A DNA stretch of 36,687 nucleotides from Burkholderiales bacterium (GTDB lineage: Bacteria > Pseudomonadota > Gammaproteobacteria > Burkholderiales > Burkholderiaceae_C). Below, piece after piece: positions 27,130 through 35,783 of the stretch; the first letter of the stretch is position 1; each line of letters begins with the position of its first letter. The notes beneath the pieces are model-generated. The model was not told the DNA's origin, searched no databases, and saw nothing but the letters and a program-made list of their open reading frames with translations. Location of the stretch: positions 1-36,687 of the forward strand of contig JAGWTJ010000006.1 of assembly GCA_028869005.1 (NCBI GenBank), given 5' to 3'. A program made the translations under genes and the position numbers.

Positions 27130-28680
27130 TTACGGGGCGACCCGGCGAGCGCCGACGCGCGCCCGCGCGGCGAGCAGCAGCACCAGCGCCAGCGCCGCCG
27201 CGGCGAGCGGCCACAGCCCCGTTCGCGACACCCACGCCGCGTACGGCGTCAGCCCATCGCGGCCCTCGACGATCCCGCTCAGGCTGCCGCGCGTGAAGGG
27301 TTCGAGTTCGGCGCGCACGCGACCGCGATGGTCGATGATGGCCGTGGCGCCGGTGTTGGTGGCGCGCACCACCGGCCGCTGGAACTCGAGCGCGCGCAGG
27401 CGCGAGATCGCCAAGTGCTGCGGCACCGCCACCGTGTCGCCGAACCAGCCGATGTTGCTGAGGTTGGCGATGATCGTGGGCGCTCGCGCCGCGTCGGCAA
27501 AGCGCAGCGCGATCTCCTCGCCGAACAGGTCCTCGTAGCAGATGGTGGGCGCGATGCGCTGGCCGTCGAACGCGAACGACGGCGCAGCGACCACGCCGCG
27601 CGTGAAGTCGCCGAGCGGGATCTGCATCGCATCGGTGAACCAGCGAAAGCCGCGCGGGATGAATTCGCCGAACGGCACCAGGTGGTGCTTGTCGTAGCGG
27701 TACTCGGGCGCGCCGGCCGCCAGGCCGATCACCGAGTTGGTGTAGCCGCGCTCGAAGTCGCCGAGCGGCACGCCGATGAGCGCGGCGCGGCCGCTCTGCG
27801 CGAAGCGGCGCCGCAGCGCAGCCCAGTAGCCGGGGGCGAAGTCCTCGAGCTGATCCGGCAGCAGCGGCACCGCCGTCTCGGGCACGATGACGAGGCCGCT
27901 CGGCGCGTCGAGCAGATCGCGCGCCACCGCCGCCAGCGTGGCGCCCATGCGCTCGCTCGAGAACTTCTCCTCCTGCGGCACGTCGGTCTGCACGAGCGTC
28001 AGCGCCAGGGCGCCGTGCGCTCGCGTGTGCTCGCCCGGGCCGACGACGGCCAGCCCCGCGAGCAGCAGCGCGGCCGCCACCGTGCCGTGCCAGGCGCGGC
28101 CGCGGCTGGCCGCGAGGCCGGCGAGCGCCGCCGCGCACCACGCCAGCACGGCGCCCATGCCGTAGACGCCGAGCCAGGGCGCGAGCGCCGCCAGCGGCGC
28201 GTCGACCTGCGAGTAGCCGGCGGCCAGCCACGGAAAGCCCGTGAGCAGCGTGCCGCGCGCCAGTTCGGCGAGCAGCCACAGCGCCGCGAACAGCAGCGCG
28301 TCGCGACCCCAGCGCCCGCTGCGCCAGTGCGCGAAGGCGGCGCAGGCCGCCGCCAGGTACAGCGCGAGAAACGCCGCCAGCGCCAGCACCGCCGCCGCAG
28401 CCAGCGGCGCGGCGATGTCGCCGTAGCGATGCATGCTGACGTAGAGCCACCACACGCCCGCGGTCAGCCAGCCGGTGCCGTAGGCCCAGCCGAGCCAGGC
28501 CGCGCGCGCCGCGCCGCCGCGTGCGAGCAGCCAGGCCAGCGCGGCCGTCGTCGCCAGCGGCAGCCCCCAGGCGGCGGTGCGCACGAAGGCCAGCGTCTGC
28601 AGCGCGCCGAGCAGCAGCGCGAGCCCGGCCGCCAGCGTGGGGCCGTTCAGAGCTTGTCCGTGAATAGGACAAGCTCTCAA
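27130..28680 (-). CDS. lnt: Apolipoprotein N-acyltransferase, probable TTG start
   Basis: About 516 residues: N-terminal membrane helices (family core starting [13 protein letters not shown]), the conserved [11 protein letters not shown], then a periplasmic nitrilase-like domain and a final membrane helix. The catalytic triad is visible: Glu in VIVPETAVP, Lys in [14 protein letters not shown], and Cys in [12 protein letters not shown]. It adds the third acyl chain to lipoproteins in the inner membrane. No ATG or GTG lies in a suitable place. The best start is TTG (28678-28680), which overlaps the corC stop as TTGA and mimics the ATGA couplings elsewhere in this run. Codons 2-11 then fall in a perfect inverted repeat (28649-28677). 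A CTG at 28648-28650 is another possibility. Confidence 0.93.
   Translation of the reverse strand: MRACPIHGQALNGPTLAAGLALLLGALQTLAFVRTAAWGLPLATTAALAWLLARGGAARAAWLGWAYGTGWLTAGVWWLYVSMHRYGDIAAPLAAAAVLALAAFLALYLAAACAAFAHWRSGRWGRDALLFAALWLLAELARGTLLTGFPWLAAGYSQVDAPLAALAPWLGVYGMGAVLAWCAAALAGLAASRGRAWHGTVAAALLLAGLAVVGPGEHTRAHGALALTLVQTDVPQEEKFSSERMGATLAAVARDLLDAPSGLVIVPETAVPLLPDQLEDFAPGYWAALRRRFAQSGRAALIGVPLGDFERGYTNSVIGLAAGAPEYRYDKHHLVPFGEFIPRGFRWFTDAMQIPLGDFTRGVVAAPSFAFDGQRIAPTICYEDLFGEEIALRFADAARAPTIIANLSNIGWFGDTVAVPQHLAISRLRALEFQRPVVRATNTGATAIIDHRGRVRAELEPFTRGSLSGIVEGRDGLTPYAAWVSRTGLWPLAAAALALVLLLAARARVGARRVAP
28649..28677. repeat. Perfect 11-bp inverted repeat at the corC/lnt junction
   Basis: agagcttgtcc (28649-28659) and ggacaagctct (28667-28677) are exact reverse complements around a 7-base loop (gtgaata). 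It has about 48% GC, far below its surroundings. It includes the first base of the corC stop region and covers codons 2-11 of the lnt frame if TTG 28680 is used. There is no T-tract for termination. It could be a small palindromic repeat element or an RNA hairpin acting on lnt translation. I found no second copy in the window by eye. Confidence 0.7.
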
Positions 28681-29570
28681 TCTTCGTCGGCGCCTTCGGT
28701 CACCGGCGCGGCCGGCGCGCGCGCGGCGCGAAACCACCGCACCGCGCCGCCGCGCGTGAGCATCACGGCCAAGCGCAGTCCGCCCAGCGTGACCACCTCG
28801 CCGCGCCGCGGCACGCGGCCGAACTCGTGCGCCACGAGGCCACCGATGGTGTCGAACTCGTCCTCCGGCAGCCGCGTGCCGAAGGCGTGGTTGACGGCGG
28901 CGATCGTCACGTCGCCGGCGACGCGGTGGCTGCCGTCGGCCAGCGTGTAGATGCCGGTGTCGCGCTCGGTCTCGTCGAACTCGTCCTCGATCTCGCCGAC
29001 GATCTCCTCGAGCACGTCCTCGATCGTGATGAGGCCGGCGGTGTTGCCGAACTCGTCGATGACGATGGCCAGGTGGTTGCGGCTGCTGCGGAACTCGCGC
29101 AGCAGTTCGTTGAGCCCCTTGCTCTCGGGCACGAACACCGCAGGGCGCAGCAGCGTGCGCGCCTTCAGCCCGGGCGCGCGCTGCAACTTGAGCAGGTCCT
29201 TGGCCATCAGGATGCCGACGATGTTCTCGCGCGTGCCCTCGTAGACCGGGAAACGCGAGTGCGCGGTGTCGATGACGATCGCCAGCACCTCGTCGTACGG
29301 GGCCTCGATGTCGAGCAGGTCCATGCGCGGCGCCGCCACCATCGCGTCGCCGGCGGTCATGTCGGCCATGCGCAGCACGCCTTCGAGCATCAGGCGCGAC
29401 TCGGGCTCGATGAGCTCGCGCTGCTCGGCATCGGCCAGCGTCTTGATCAGCTCGTCCTTGCTGTCCGGGCCCGGCGAGACGAATTCGACCAGCCGCTCGA
29501 AGAACGATCGCTTGTCGGCGGGCGCAGCCGCAGCGCCGCGCCCGGAGCGCGCGGACGGAGGTTCGGACAC
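28677..29570 (-). CDS. corC: CorC/HlyC-family CBS-domain protein (magnesium/cobalt efflux or ion-homeostasis)
   Basis: About 297 residues from GTG 29568-29570, giving the usual soluble CorC form: an N-terminal FFERLVEFV segment, paired CBS domains (APRMDLLDI to [12 protein letters not shown] and [34 protein letters not shown]), and the C-terminal CorC_HlyC domain ([19 protein letters not shown]). An in-frame ATG at 29666 would add 32 residues unlike the family and would lie upstream of a possible -10. The family is linked to Mg2+/Co2+ tolerance, and the gene regularly precedes lnt. ybeY and ybeZ, often next to it, are not in the window. Confidence 0.9.
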   Translation of the reverse strand: MSEPPSARSGRGAAAAPADKRSFFERLVEFVSPGPDSKDELIKTLADAEQRELIEPESRLMLEGVLRMADMTAGDAMVAAPRMDLLDIEAPYDEVLAIVIDTAHSRFPVYEGTRENIVGILMAKDLLKLQRAPGLKARTLLRPAVFVPESKGLNELLREFRSSRNHLAIVIDEFGNTAGLITIEDVLEEIVGEIEDEFDETERDTGIYTLADGSHRVAGDVTIAAVNHAFGTRLPEDEFDTIGGLVAHEFGRVPRRGEVVTLGGLRLAVMLTRGGAVRWFRAARAPAAPVTEGADED

Positions 29571-29719
29571 GGGCGGTGCCGGCAGTCGGACAGGCTGGGG
29601 AGCATAACCGAGGTGCCCGTGCAGGCCGCGGCGCGCTGCCTTGACAGCGCCCAGGGCTTGAACCACAGTCGCCGACCCTCACCTAGGCCGGTCATTCACC
29701 GCGCCGCACGCCACGCCCC
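29571..29719. promoter_or_regulatory. Divergent promoter region between corC and the CobW-family gene
   Basis: 149 bases between divergent genes. On the plus strand TTGACA (29641-29646) is a perfect -35, but the base 17 positions on (CACAGT, 29664-29669) is a weak -10. On the minus strand TATGCT (29606-29601) is a possible -10 for corC and would place transcription start just upstream of the GTG start, supporting that choice. No palindrome resembling a Zur or Fur box was seen by eye. Confidence 0.4.
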
Positions 29720-30754
29720 ATGTCGCAGAACCTGATCCCCGCCACCATCCTCACCGGCTTCCTCGGCAGCGGTAAGACCACGCTGCTCAAGCGCGTGCTC
29801 GGCGAAGCCCACGGCCAGAAGATCGCCGTCATCGAGAACGAGTTCGGCCAGGAAAACATCGACAACGACATCCTCGCCATCGACACCGAGGAGCAGATCA
29901 TCCAGATGAACAACGGCTGCGTGTGCTGCACGATCCGCGAGGATCTGCGCAGCACGCTGTCGGACCTGGCCGCCAAGCGGCGCAAGGGCGAACTGCAGTT
30001 CGACCGCGTCGTCATCGAGACCACCGGCCTGGCCGACCCGGGCCCGGTGGCGCAGACCTTCTTCATGGACGACGAGATCGCCGAGTCCTACCTGCTCGAT
30101 TCGATCCTCACGCTGGTCGACGCCAAGCACGCCGAGGGCCAGCTCGACACGCGCCAGGAGGCGCGCCGCCAGGTCGGCTTCGCCGACCAGATCTTCATCA
30201 GCAAAGCCGATCTCGTCGCGCAAGGCGAAGTCGACGCGCTCGTGCACCGCCTCAAGCACATGAACCCGCGCGCCGCCCAGCGCACCGTGCACTTCGGCGA
30301 GGTGCCGATCGCCGAGGTGTTCGACCTGAAGGGCTTCAACCTCAGTGCCAAGCTCGACATCGACCCCGAATTCCTCGACGCCGACGGCCACGAGCATCAC
30401 GACCACGACCACGAGCATGGCGAGCACTGCGACCACCCGCACCACCACGCGCACGACGACGACGTGAAGAGCTTCGTCTTTCGCAGCGAGCGCGCCTTCG
30501 ATCCGGCCAAGCTCGAGGACTTCCTCGGCGCCATCGTGCAGGTCTACGGCCCCAAGATGCTGCGCTACAAGGGCGTGCTGTTCATGAAGGGCAGCGAGCG
30601 CAAGGTCGTGTTCCAGGGCGTGCACCAGCTCATGGGCAGCGACCTCGGCCCCAAGTGGGTCCCGGGCGAGAAGAAGGTGAGCAAGATGGTTTTCATCGGC
30701 ATCGATCTGCCGCGCGACGTCCTGCTGCAGGGGCTGGAGCAATGCCTGGTTTGA
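29720..30754 (+). CDS. CobW/P47K-family GTPase, putative metallochaperone
   Basis: A 344-residue G3E GTPase of the CobW (COG0523) family. Walker A is GFLGSGKT (13-20), the metal-binding motif GCVCC lies at 66-70, ETTGLADP at 100-107, and the base-specificity motif reads SKAD (161-164). Residues 224-245 form a histidine cluster of the type that binds zinc or other metals, followed by the CobW C-terminal domain. Characterised relatives (ZNG1, ZigA, YeiR) deliver metal to client proteins using GTP. No cobalamin genes are nearby, so a zinc or general metal role is more likely than cobalamin synthesis. dksA follows on the same strand after 216 bases. Confidence 0.92.
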   Translation: MSQNLIPATILTGFLGSGKTTLLKRVLGEAHGQKIAVIENEFGQENIDNDILAIDTEEQIIQMNNGCVCCTIREDLRSTLSDLAAKRRKGELQFDRVVIETTGLADPGPVAQTFFMDDEIAESYLLDSILTLVDAKHAEGQLDTRQEARRQVGFADQIFISKADLVAQGEVDALVHRLKHMNPRAAQRTVHFGEVPIAEVFDLKGFNLSAKLDIDPEFLDADGHEHHDHDHEHGEHCDHPHHHAHDDDVKSFVFRSERAFDPAKLEDFLGAIVQVYGPKMLRYKGVLFMKGSERKVVFQGVHQLMGSDLGPKWVPGEKKVSKMVFIGIDLPRDVLLQGLEQCLV

Positions 30755-30839
30755 GGCGGCCGAGCGCCTGGCCGAAGCCGGGCCGGCGCGGGGCATGCGG
30801 AGGGCGGGCAGCGCGGCCTGCGCGATCGGTGTGCGTGGC

Positions 30840-30845
30840 TACAAT
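30840..30845 (+). promoter_or_regulatory. Possible -10 element upstream of dksA
   Basis: TACAAT at 30840-30845 is the best -10-like hexamer in the 216-base gap between the CobW-family gene and dksA. The -35 position (around 30817-30822) shows no good match. It would give a leader of about 120 bases before the dksA GTG. Confidence 0.3.
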
Positions 30846-30938
30846 CCGCGCGCCTTTCGGAGCCCCCGGGCGCTCGGCATCGAATGCCGACGCTGCGCGG
30901 CGGGTCCCCGCGCACCCGCCGGCCGGCCACCCGGGTGC

Positions 30939-30974
30939 ATGAGTTCGAGCGTCAAGCTGAGGAGAGTCCCGTGA
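30939..30974 (+). CDS. Possible 11-residue leader peptide overlapping the dksA start
   Basis: ATG at 30939 opens a frame reading MSSSVKLRRVP and stopping at TGA 30972-30974, which overlaps the dksA GTG (30971-30973) by three bases. The dksA ribosome site (GAGGAGA) lies inside it. It has no obvious ribosome site of its own, so it may be chance; if translated, it would couple to dksA. Confidence 0.25.
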   Translation: MSSSVKLRRVP

Positions 30975-31834
30975 GCAAGCCAGCCGCCCCGGCCAAGAAC
31001 GCCAAGCCGGCCAGACCCGCGGCCAGACCCGCGGCCAAACCGGCAGCCGCCAAGAAAGCAGCGAAGGCCCCAGCCGCACCCAAGGCTGCGCCGAAGGCCG
31101 CCGCCAAGCCCGCCAGCAAGCCCGTCACCAAGCCCACGTCTGCCGCCACGCCCCGGTCCGCCGCCAAGGCCGTACCCAAGCCGGCACCGAAGCCCGCGGC
31201 GCCGTCCAGTCCGCTGTCCAAGAGCGCTGCGCATGCCGCGCCGTCGGCGCCGTCGGCGGCCGCGGCGGCGCCCGCTCCCGCGGCGGCCAGCCACGCCTCT
31301 TTCACCGACCGTTTCGCCCCGTTGCGGCCGACGGTTCCCGTACCGACCGAATCCCACATGCCCGTCAAGCCCGCCCGCAAGATCGACCCGAAGCTGGCCA
31401 ACGCCTGGAAGACCAAGACCGGCCGCGAACTCACCGAGGACGAACTGCTCGCCATGCCCGATGGCGAGTACATGAACGACAAGCAGCTCGACTTCTTCCG
31501 CAACCGGCTGCAGCAGCAGAAGGACGATCTGCTGTCCAACGCCGACCAGACCACCGAGAACCTGCGCGAGGACACCACCATCGTGCCCGATCCGGCCGAC
31601 CGCGCCACGATCGAGGAGGAGCACGCGCTCGAGCTGCGCACGCGCGACCGCGAGCGCAAGCTGCTCAAGAAGATCGCGCAGTCGCTGGCACGCATCGAAG
31701 CCGGCGACTACGGTTACTGCGACGAAACCGGCGAGCCGATCGGCGTGGCCCGCCTGCTCGCCCGGCCGACGGCGACGCTGTCGCTCGAGGCGCAGCAGCG
31801 GCGCGAACTCAAGCAGAAGATGTTCGGCAACTGA
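30971..31834 (+). CDS. dksA: DksA/TraR-family RNA polymerase-binding regulator with histone-H1-like N-terminal tail
   Basis: 287 residues from GTG 30971, chosen for the GAGGAGA six bases upstream. Residues 1-110 are almost entirely Ala, Lys and Pro, like histone-H1-like or AlgP-type DNA-binding tails. Residues ~130-287 are DksA: GEYMNDKQLDFFRNRL, and the coiled-coil tip PDPADRA with Asp207, Asp210 and Ala212 matching E. coli Asp71, Asp74 and Ala76. DksA binds the RNA polymerase secondary channel and, with ppGpp, controls rRNA and amino acid promoters. The zinc-finger region keeps only Cys250 (YGYCDETGEPIG); the other three ligand positions are Thr253, Ser271 and Ala274, so it should not need zinc. 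This low-Cys form is known from other proteobacterial DksA proteins. Confidence 0.93.
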   Translation: MSKPAAPAKNAKPARPAARPAAKPAAAKKAAKAPAAPKAAPKAAAKPASKPVTKPTSAATPRSAAKAVPKPAPKPAAPSSPLSKSAAHAAPSAPSAAAAAPAPAAASHASFTDRFAPLRPTVPVPTESHMPVKPARKIDPKLANAWKTKTGRELTEDELLAMPDGEYMNDKQLDFFRNRLQQQKDDLLSNADQTTENLREDTTIVPDPADRATIEEEHALELRTRDRERKLLKKIAQSLARIEAGDYGYCDETGEPIGVARLLARPTATLSLEAQQRRELKQKMFGN

Positions 31835-31883
31835 CGGCCGGCGCGGCCGGCCGGCGCCACGGCCGTGGCCGCCCCGCGCCGCA

Positions 31884-31902
31884 GCGGCCACGCAGTGGCC
31901 GC
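31884..31902 (+). terminator. GC-rich hairpin downstream of dksA, possible terminator
   Basis: gcggccac and gtggccgc form a perfect 8-bp stem with a 3-base loop (gca), 50 bases after the dksA stop and before the STAS-protein gene. No T-run follows, so it may instead stabilise the dksA mRNA 3' end. Confidence 0.4.
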
Positions 31903-31958
31903 GTCCGCGGCATACGTCATCGTCGCGGCGCGCCGGCTGCGGGTACCATTGTTGCTTC

Positions 31959-33764
31959 ATGGCCGACAACGAGAGCTTCTTCCGCAAGGTCGTGCGCTTC
32001 GTCGCCAACCCGGCCACCGACTGGACCGACGTCAACTCGCGTCAGGTCGAGACGCAGGACCTCGAGCTCGAGAAGTCCGAGCTCAAGGCGATGATCGAGC
32101 GCAAGCGGCGCAACGACTTCGTGCGCAAGCGCGAGTTCGACATGCTGCGCCGCATCCGGCGCGAGGGCCTGACGCCCGAGCAGATCGCCGCCCTCGGCGG
32201 CTCGTCGCGGCTCGACGACTCCGAAGTACGGCTGCCCGAGAAGGCCGACGCGCGCCCCGACGCCGGCGTCAAGGCCAAGATCGACGAGATCGAGCAGCAG
32301 ATGGTGGGCGACGGCGGCTATGCGTCGACGCGCCGCGCCGCGCCGGCATCGTTCGCGCCCGCGGCACCGCTGGCCCCGGCCTCCGGCCACGCCCTGCTCG
32401 ACGGCAACGGCGATGGCGATGACGACGACGACCGGTTGCCGGCGCTGCCGCCGCTGCTCGATGCCGAGGCGCCACCGCCGGCGACAGTGCAGATGTCGCC
32501 CGGGCTGCCGCCGCTGGCGCCGCTCGCGCCCGGCGCCGCCAACGGCTCCAACGCCCCGAACATCCCGTTCGTGTCTTCGACACCCCCGGTGCCGTTGCCG
32601 GCCTCGCCCGCACCGGCCGCCACGCCACCCGACGCCGTGGAGCAAGCCAACCCGTTCGCCGTCGAGGTCAGCGAAGTCGTGCACGATCCCGAGCTCGACG
32701 AGGCGGTGATCGCCTTCGCCAACGCCGACTTCCAGCAGGCCGAGCAGGCGCTTGCGCGCCTGACCGGCCCGGGCGGCGAGCGCAGCCAGCACGCCGAGAC
32801 CTGGCTCGTGCTGTTCGACCTGTACCGCGCCACCGGCCAGCAGCAGCGCTTCGAGAGCCTGGCGCTCGACTACGCGCACCAGTTCGGCTGGAGCGCGCCG
32901 CAGTGGTTTTCGCTGCCCCGGCTGGTGGCCGAGGCGATCGCCGACGAGCCGGTGGTCAGCAGCGCAGCGGCCTCACGTGCGGCCGATGTCGGCTGGGTCT
33001 GTCCCGAAGTGCTCGACATCGACGCCATCGCCAGGCTGCGTTCGCAGACCCTGCAGATGCCGCTGCCCTGGGTGTTCGAGTTCGGCCGCCTCAGGAGCAT
33101 CGACGCCGAGGCGGCGATGCAGTTGTCCACGCTGCTGCGCCTGTGGGCCGGGCAGGCCATCGAGATGCGCTGGATCGGTGGCGAGCGCCTGTTCCAGGTG
33201 CTGGCCGACGCCGCGCCCACCGGCGTGCGCGACGCCGACCCGGTGTTCTGGCTGACGCGGCTCGACGCGCTGCGTCTGGCCAATCGCGCCGACCAGTTCG
33301 ACGAGGCCGCCATCGACTACTGCGTCACCTACGAGGTGAGCCCGCCGTCGTGGGAGCAGTCGCGCTGCAAGGTCAGCGTCAGCGGCTCGACGCTGTCGAC
33401 GCAGGCGCCGCCGATGTCGCTCGTGAGCGACGTGTCCACCGGCTTCATGGAAAGCGCGCTGGCCGACGAGCCCGGCGGCGTCGAGGTCGCGCACGTCGAG
33501 TTGTCGGGTCAGTTGGTCGGCGACATCGGACCCACGCTCACGCGCCTGAGCGCGCAGCTCGGCAGCGCGCCGCTGGTGCAGGTGAGCTGCGCACGCCTGA
33601 TCCGCGTGGACTTCCTCGCCGCCGGCGACCTGCTCAACTGGGTGCTCGCGCGCGGCGCCGAAAGCCGGGCCGTGCAGTTCACCGACGCGCACCGTCTGGT
33701 GGCACTGTTCTTCGGCGCGATGGGCATCAACGAACACGCCAGGGTGCAGGTGCGCAAGGTCTGA
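31959..33764 (+). CDS. Large protein with FimV-like helical region and two STAS-like domains
   Basis: A 601-residue cytoplasmic protein without signal peptide or membrane helix. Residues 1-115 are charged and helical (SFFRKVVRFVANP to KIDEIEQQM). Residues 120-230 are a Pro/Ala/Asp-rich linker. Residues 245-320 form a short TPR/FimV-like unit (DEAVIAFANADFQQAEQAL). Residues ~350-425 look like a first, diverged STAS domain (EFGRLRSIDAEAAMQLSTLL), and residues ~507-600 a second, clearer one (VELSGQLVGDIGPTLTRLSAQL, then SCARLIRVDFLAAGDLL). STAS domains mediate regulatory protein contacts, as in anti-sigma antagonists and MlaB. No partner kinase or sigma factor is nearby. Function unknown. It lies between dksA and hslVU. 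Confidence 0.8.
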   Translation: MADNESFFRKVVRFVANPATDWTDVNSRQVETQDLELEKSELKAMIERKRRNDFVRKREFDMLRRIRREGLTPEQIAALGGSSRLDDSEVRLPEKADARPDAGVKAKIDEIEQQMVGDGGYASTRRAAPASFAPAAPLAPASGHALLDGNGDGDDDDDRLPALPPLLDAEAPPPATVQMSPGLPPLAPLAPGAANGSNAPNIPFVSSTPPVPLPASPAPAATPPDAVEQANPFAVEVSEVVHDPELDEAVIAFANADFQQAEQALARLTGPGGERSQHAETWLVLFDLYRATGQQQRFESLALDYAHQFGWSAPQWFSLPRLVAEAIADEPVVSSAAASRAADVGWVCPEVLDIDAIARLRSQTLQMPLPWVFEFGRLRSIDAEAAMQLSTLLRLWAGQAIEMRWIGGERLFQVLADAAPTGVRDADPVFWLTRLDALRLANRADQFDEAAIDYCVTYEVSPPSWEQSRCKVSVSGSTLSTQAPPMSLVSDVSTGFMESALADEPGGVEVAHVELSGQLVGDIGPTLTRLSAQLGSAPLVQVSCARLIRVDFLAAGDLLNWVLARGAESRAVQFTDAHRLVALFFGAMGINEHARVQVRKV

Positions 33765-33851
33765 GCGGCTGCGTCCGCATCGGAATCGGCATCCGCATCG
33801 CCGGCGCCCGGCCTTGAGACGTGCGCTGTAGCCCCCACCTGCGGCCCATCC

Positions 33852-34391
33852 ATGGACATCTACCACGGCACCACCATTCTCAGCGTGCGCCGCGGGCCGC
33901 TCGTCGCCATCGGCGGCGACGGCCAGGTCACGCTCGGCAGCGTCGTCGTCAAGGCCAGCGCGCGCAAGGTGCGCAAGCTCTATCACGACAAGGTGCTGGC
34001 CGGCTTCGCCGGCGCCACCGCCGACGCCTTCACGCTCTTCGAGCGCTTCGAGACCAAGCTCGAGAAGCACCAGGGCCGACTGCAGCGCGCCGCCATCGAG
34101 CTCACCAAGGACTGGCGCACCGACCGCGTGTTGCGGCGCCTAGAGGCGATGCTCGCCGTCGCCGACCACGAGGTCTCGCTCATCATCACCGGCAACGGCG
34201 ACGTGCTCGAGCCCGAGCACGGCATCGTCGCCATCGGCTCCGGCGGCGCCTACGCGCAGGCCGCGGCGCGCGCGCTGCTCGAGCACACCGAGCTCGCGCC
34301 CGAGGAGATCGTGCGCCGAAGCCTCGCGATCGCCGGCGACCTGTGCATCTACACCAACCAGAACCACACGGTCGAGGTGCTTGCTCCATGA
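33852..34391 (+). CDS. hslV: ATP-dependent protease subunit HslV (ClpQ)
   Basis: A 179-residue proteasome-like peptidase. After removal of MDIYHG the mature N-terminus is Thr7-Thr8, the catalytic nucleophile. Family blocks [64 protein letters not shown] and [16 protein letters not shown] are intact. HslV forms the double-hexamer peptidase chamber opened by the HslU ATPase. Its stop overlaps the hslU ATG by four bases (34388-34391). The 87-base gap before it shows no clear promoter; a sigma-32 site was not recognised. Confidence 0.98.
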   Translation: MDIYHGTTILSVRRGPLVAIGGDGQVTLGSVVVKASARKVRKLYHDKVLAGFAGATADAFTLFERFETKLEKHQGRLQRAAIELTKDWRTDRVLRRLEAMLAVADHEVSLIITGNGDVLEPEHGIVAIGSGGAYAQAAARALLEHTELAPEEIVRRSLAIAGDLCIYTNQNHTVEVLAP

Positions 34392-35731
34392 GTGCCGAAA
34401 GCGGCCCGATGACCCCGCAGGAGATCGTCTCCGAGCTCGACCGCCACATCGTCGGCCAGCACGCCGCCAAGCGCGCCGTCGCCATCGCCTTGCGCAACCG
34501 CTGGCGCCGCCAGCAGGTCGAGGAGAAGCTGCGCGCCGAGATCACGCCGAAGAACATTCTGATGATCGGCCCCACCGGCGTCGGCAAGACCGAGATCGCG
34601 CGCCGCCTGGCGCGCCTGGCAGACGCGCCGTTCATCAAGGTCGAGGCCACCAAGTTCACCGAGGTCGGCTACGTCGGCAAGGACGTCGACACCATCGTGC
34701 GCGACCTCGTCGATGCCGCCGTCAAGCAAGAGCGCGAGCGCCAGATGCGCGGCAAGCGCGCGCTGGCCGAGGACGCCGCCGAAGAACGCATCCTCGACAT
34801 CCTGGTGCCGCCGCCGCGCACCACCGGCTTTGCCAACGAGTCGCCGGCGGCCGACAACACCGCACACCAGGTGATGAGAAAGCGCCTGCGCGAGGGCCTG
34901 CTCGACGACAAGGAAGTCGAGATCGAGCTCGCCGAGCCCAAGCCCTCGCTCGAGATCCTGGGGCCCCAGGGCATGGAGGAAATGGCCGAGCAGCTCAAGG
35001 GCCTGTTCGGCCAGCTCGGCGCCGGCCGGCGCAAGACGCGCAAGGTGAAGATCGGCGAGGCGCTGGCGCGGCTCGTCGACGAAGAGGCGGCTCGCCTGGT
35101 CAACGACGACGAGGTGCGCGCCGCGGCGCTCGCCCACGCCGAGGGCAACGGCATCGTCTTCATCGACGAGATCGACAAGGTCGCCTCGCGCAGCGAGGTG
35201 GCGGGCGCCGACGTGAGCCGCCAGGGCGTGCAGCGCGACCTGCTGCCGCTGGTCGAGGGCACCACCGTCAACACCAAGTACGGCATGGTGCGCACCGACC
35301 ACATGCTGTTCATCGCCTCGGGCGCCTTTCACCTCGCCAAGCCGAGCGACCTGATTCCCGAGCTGCAGGGGCGCTTCCCGATCCGCGTCGAGCTCGCCTC
35401 GCTGTCGGTCGACGACTTCGAGGCCATCCTCACGAGCACGCAGGCCAGCCTCGTCAAGCAGTACCAGGCGCTGCTGGCGACCGAAGGCGTCACGCTCGAG
35501 ATCACGCCCGACGGCGTGCGCCGCTTGGCCGAGATCGCCTTCGAGGTCAACGAGCGCACCGAGAACATCGGCGCGCGCCGCTTGGGCACGGTGATGGAGC
35601 GGCTGCTCGACGAGGTCAGCTTCGACGCGCCCAACCGCGGCGGCCAGACCGTGACGCTCGACGCCGCGGCGGTGGACGCGCGCCTGGCCGACCTCGCTCG
35701 CGACGAGGATCTGTCGCGCTACATCCTCTGA
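34388..35731 (+). CDS. hslU: HslU ATPase (ClpY), unfoldase partner of HslV
   Basis: A 447-residue AAA+ protein of normal length. Walker A is GPTGVGKT (61-68), the pore loop GYVG is at 94-97, and Walker B IVFIDEID is at 256-263. The I-domain lies between, about 110-235. The sensor-2 region contains [17 protein letters not shown], and the C-terminal RYIL inserts into HslV to activate it. It unfolds substrates and feeds them to HslV. It is translationally coupled to hslV by an ATGA overlap and has no gene after it on this strand. Confidence 0.98.
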   Translation: MSAESGPMTPQEIVSELDRHIVGQHAAKRAVAIALRNRWRRQQVEEKLRAEITPKNILMIGPTGVGKTEIARRLARLADAPFIKVEATKFTEVGYVGKDVDTIVRDLVDAAVKQERERQMRGKRALAEDAAEERILDILVPPPRTTGFANESPAADNTAHQVMRKRLREGLLDDKEVEIELAEPKPSLEILGPQGMEEMAEQLKGLFGQLGAGRRKTRKVKIGEALARLVDEEAARLVNDDEVRAAALAHAEGNGIVFIDEIDKVASRSEVAGADVSRQGVQRDLLPLVEGTTVNTKYGMVRTDHMLFIASGAFHLAKPSDLIPELQGRFPIRVELASLSVDDFEAILTSTQASLVKQYQALLATEGVTLEITPDGVRRLAEIAFEVNERTENIGARRLGTVMERLLDEVSFDAPNRGGQTVTLDAAAVDARLADLARDEDLSRYIL

Positions 35732-35783
35732 CCGCCTTTGCTGCGCGCCGCGCCGGCTCAGCGCTTGCCGCGGTCGGTGTCGT

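Noticed and set aside
29641-29669. Strong promoter for the CobW-family gene based on TTGACA
   Set aside because: The -35 is perfect, but the paired -10 (CACAGT) matches only half of the consensus, so it is listed only as a weak possibility within the intergenic entry.
27130-29682. A single 850-codon frame that would fuse lnt with sequence upstream through corC
   Set aside because: The upstream part is the wrong frame of corC and is Arg/Ala-rich without motifs. lnt homology begins only near 28640, so a TTG start at 28680 is preferred.
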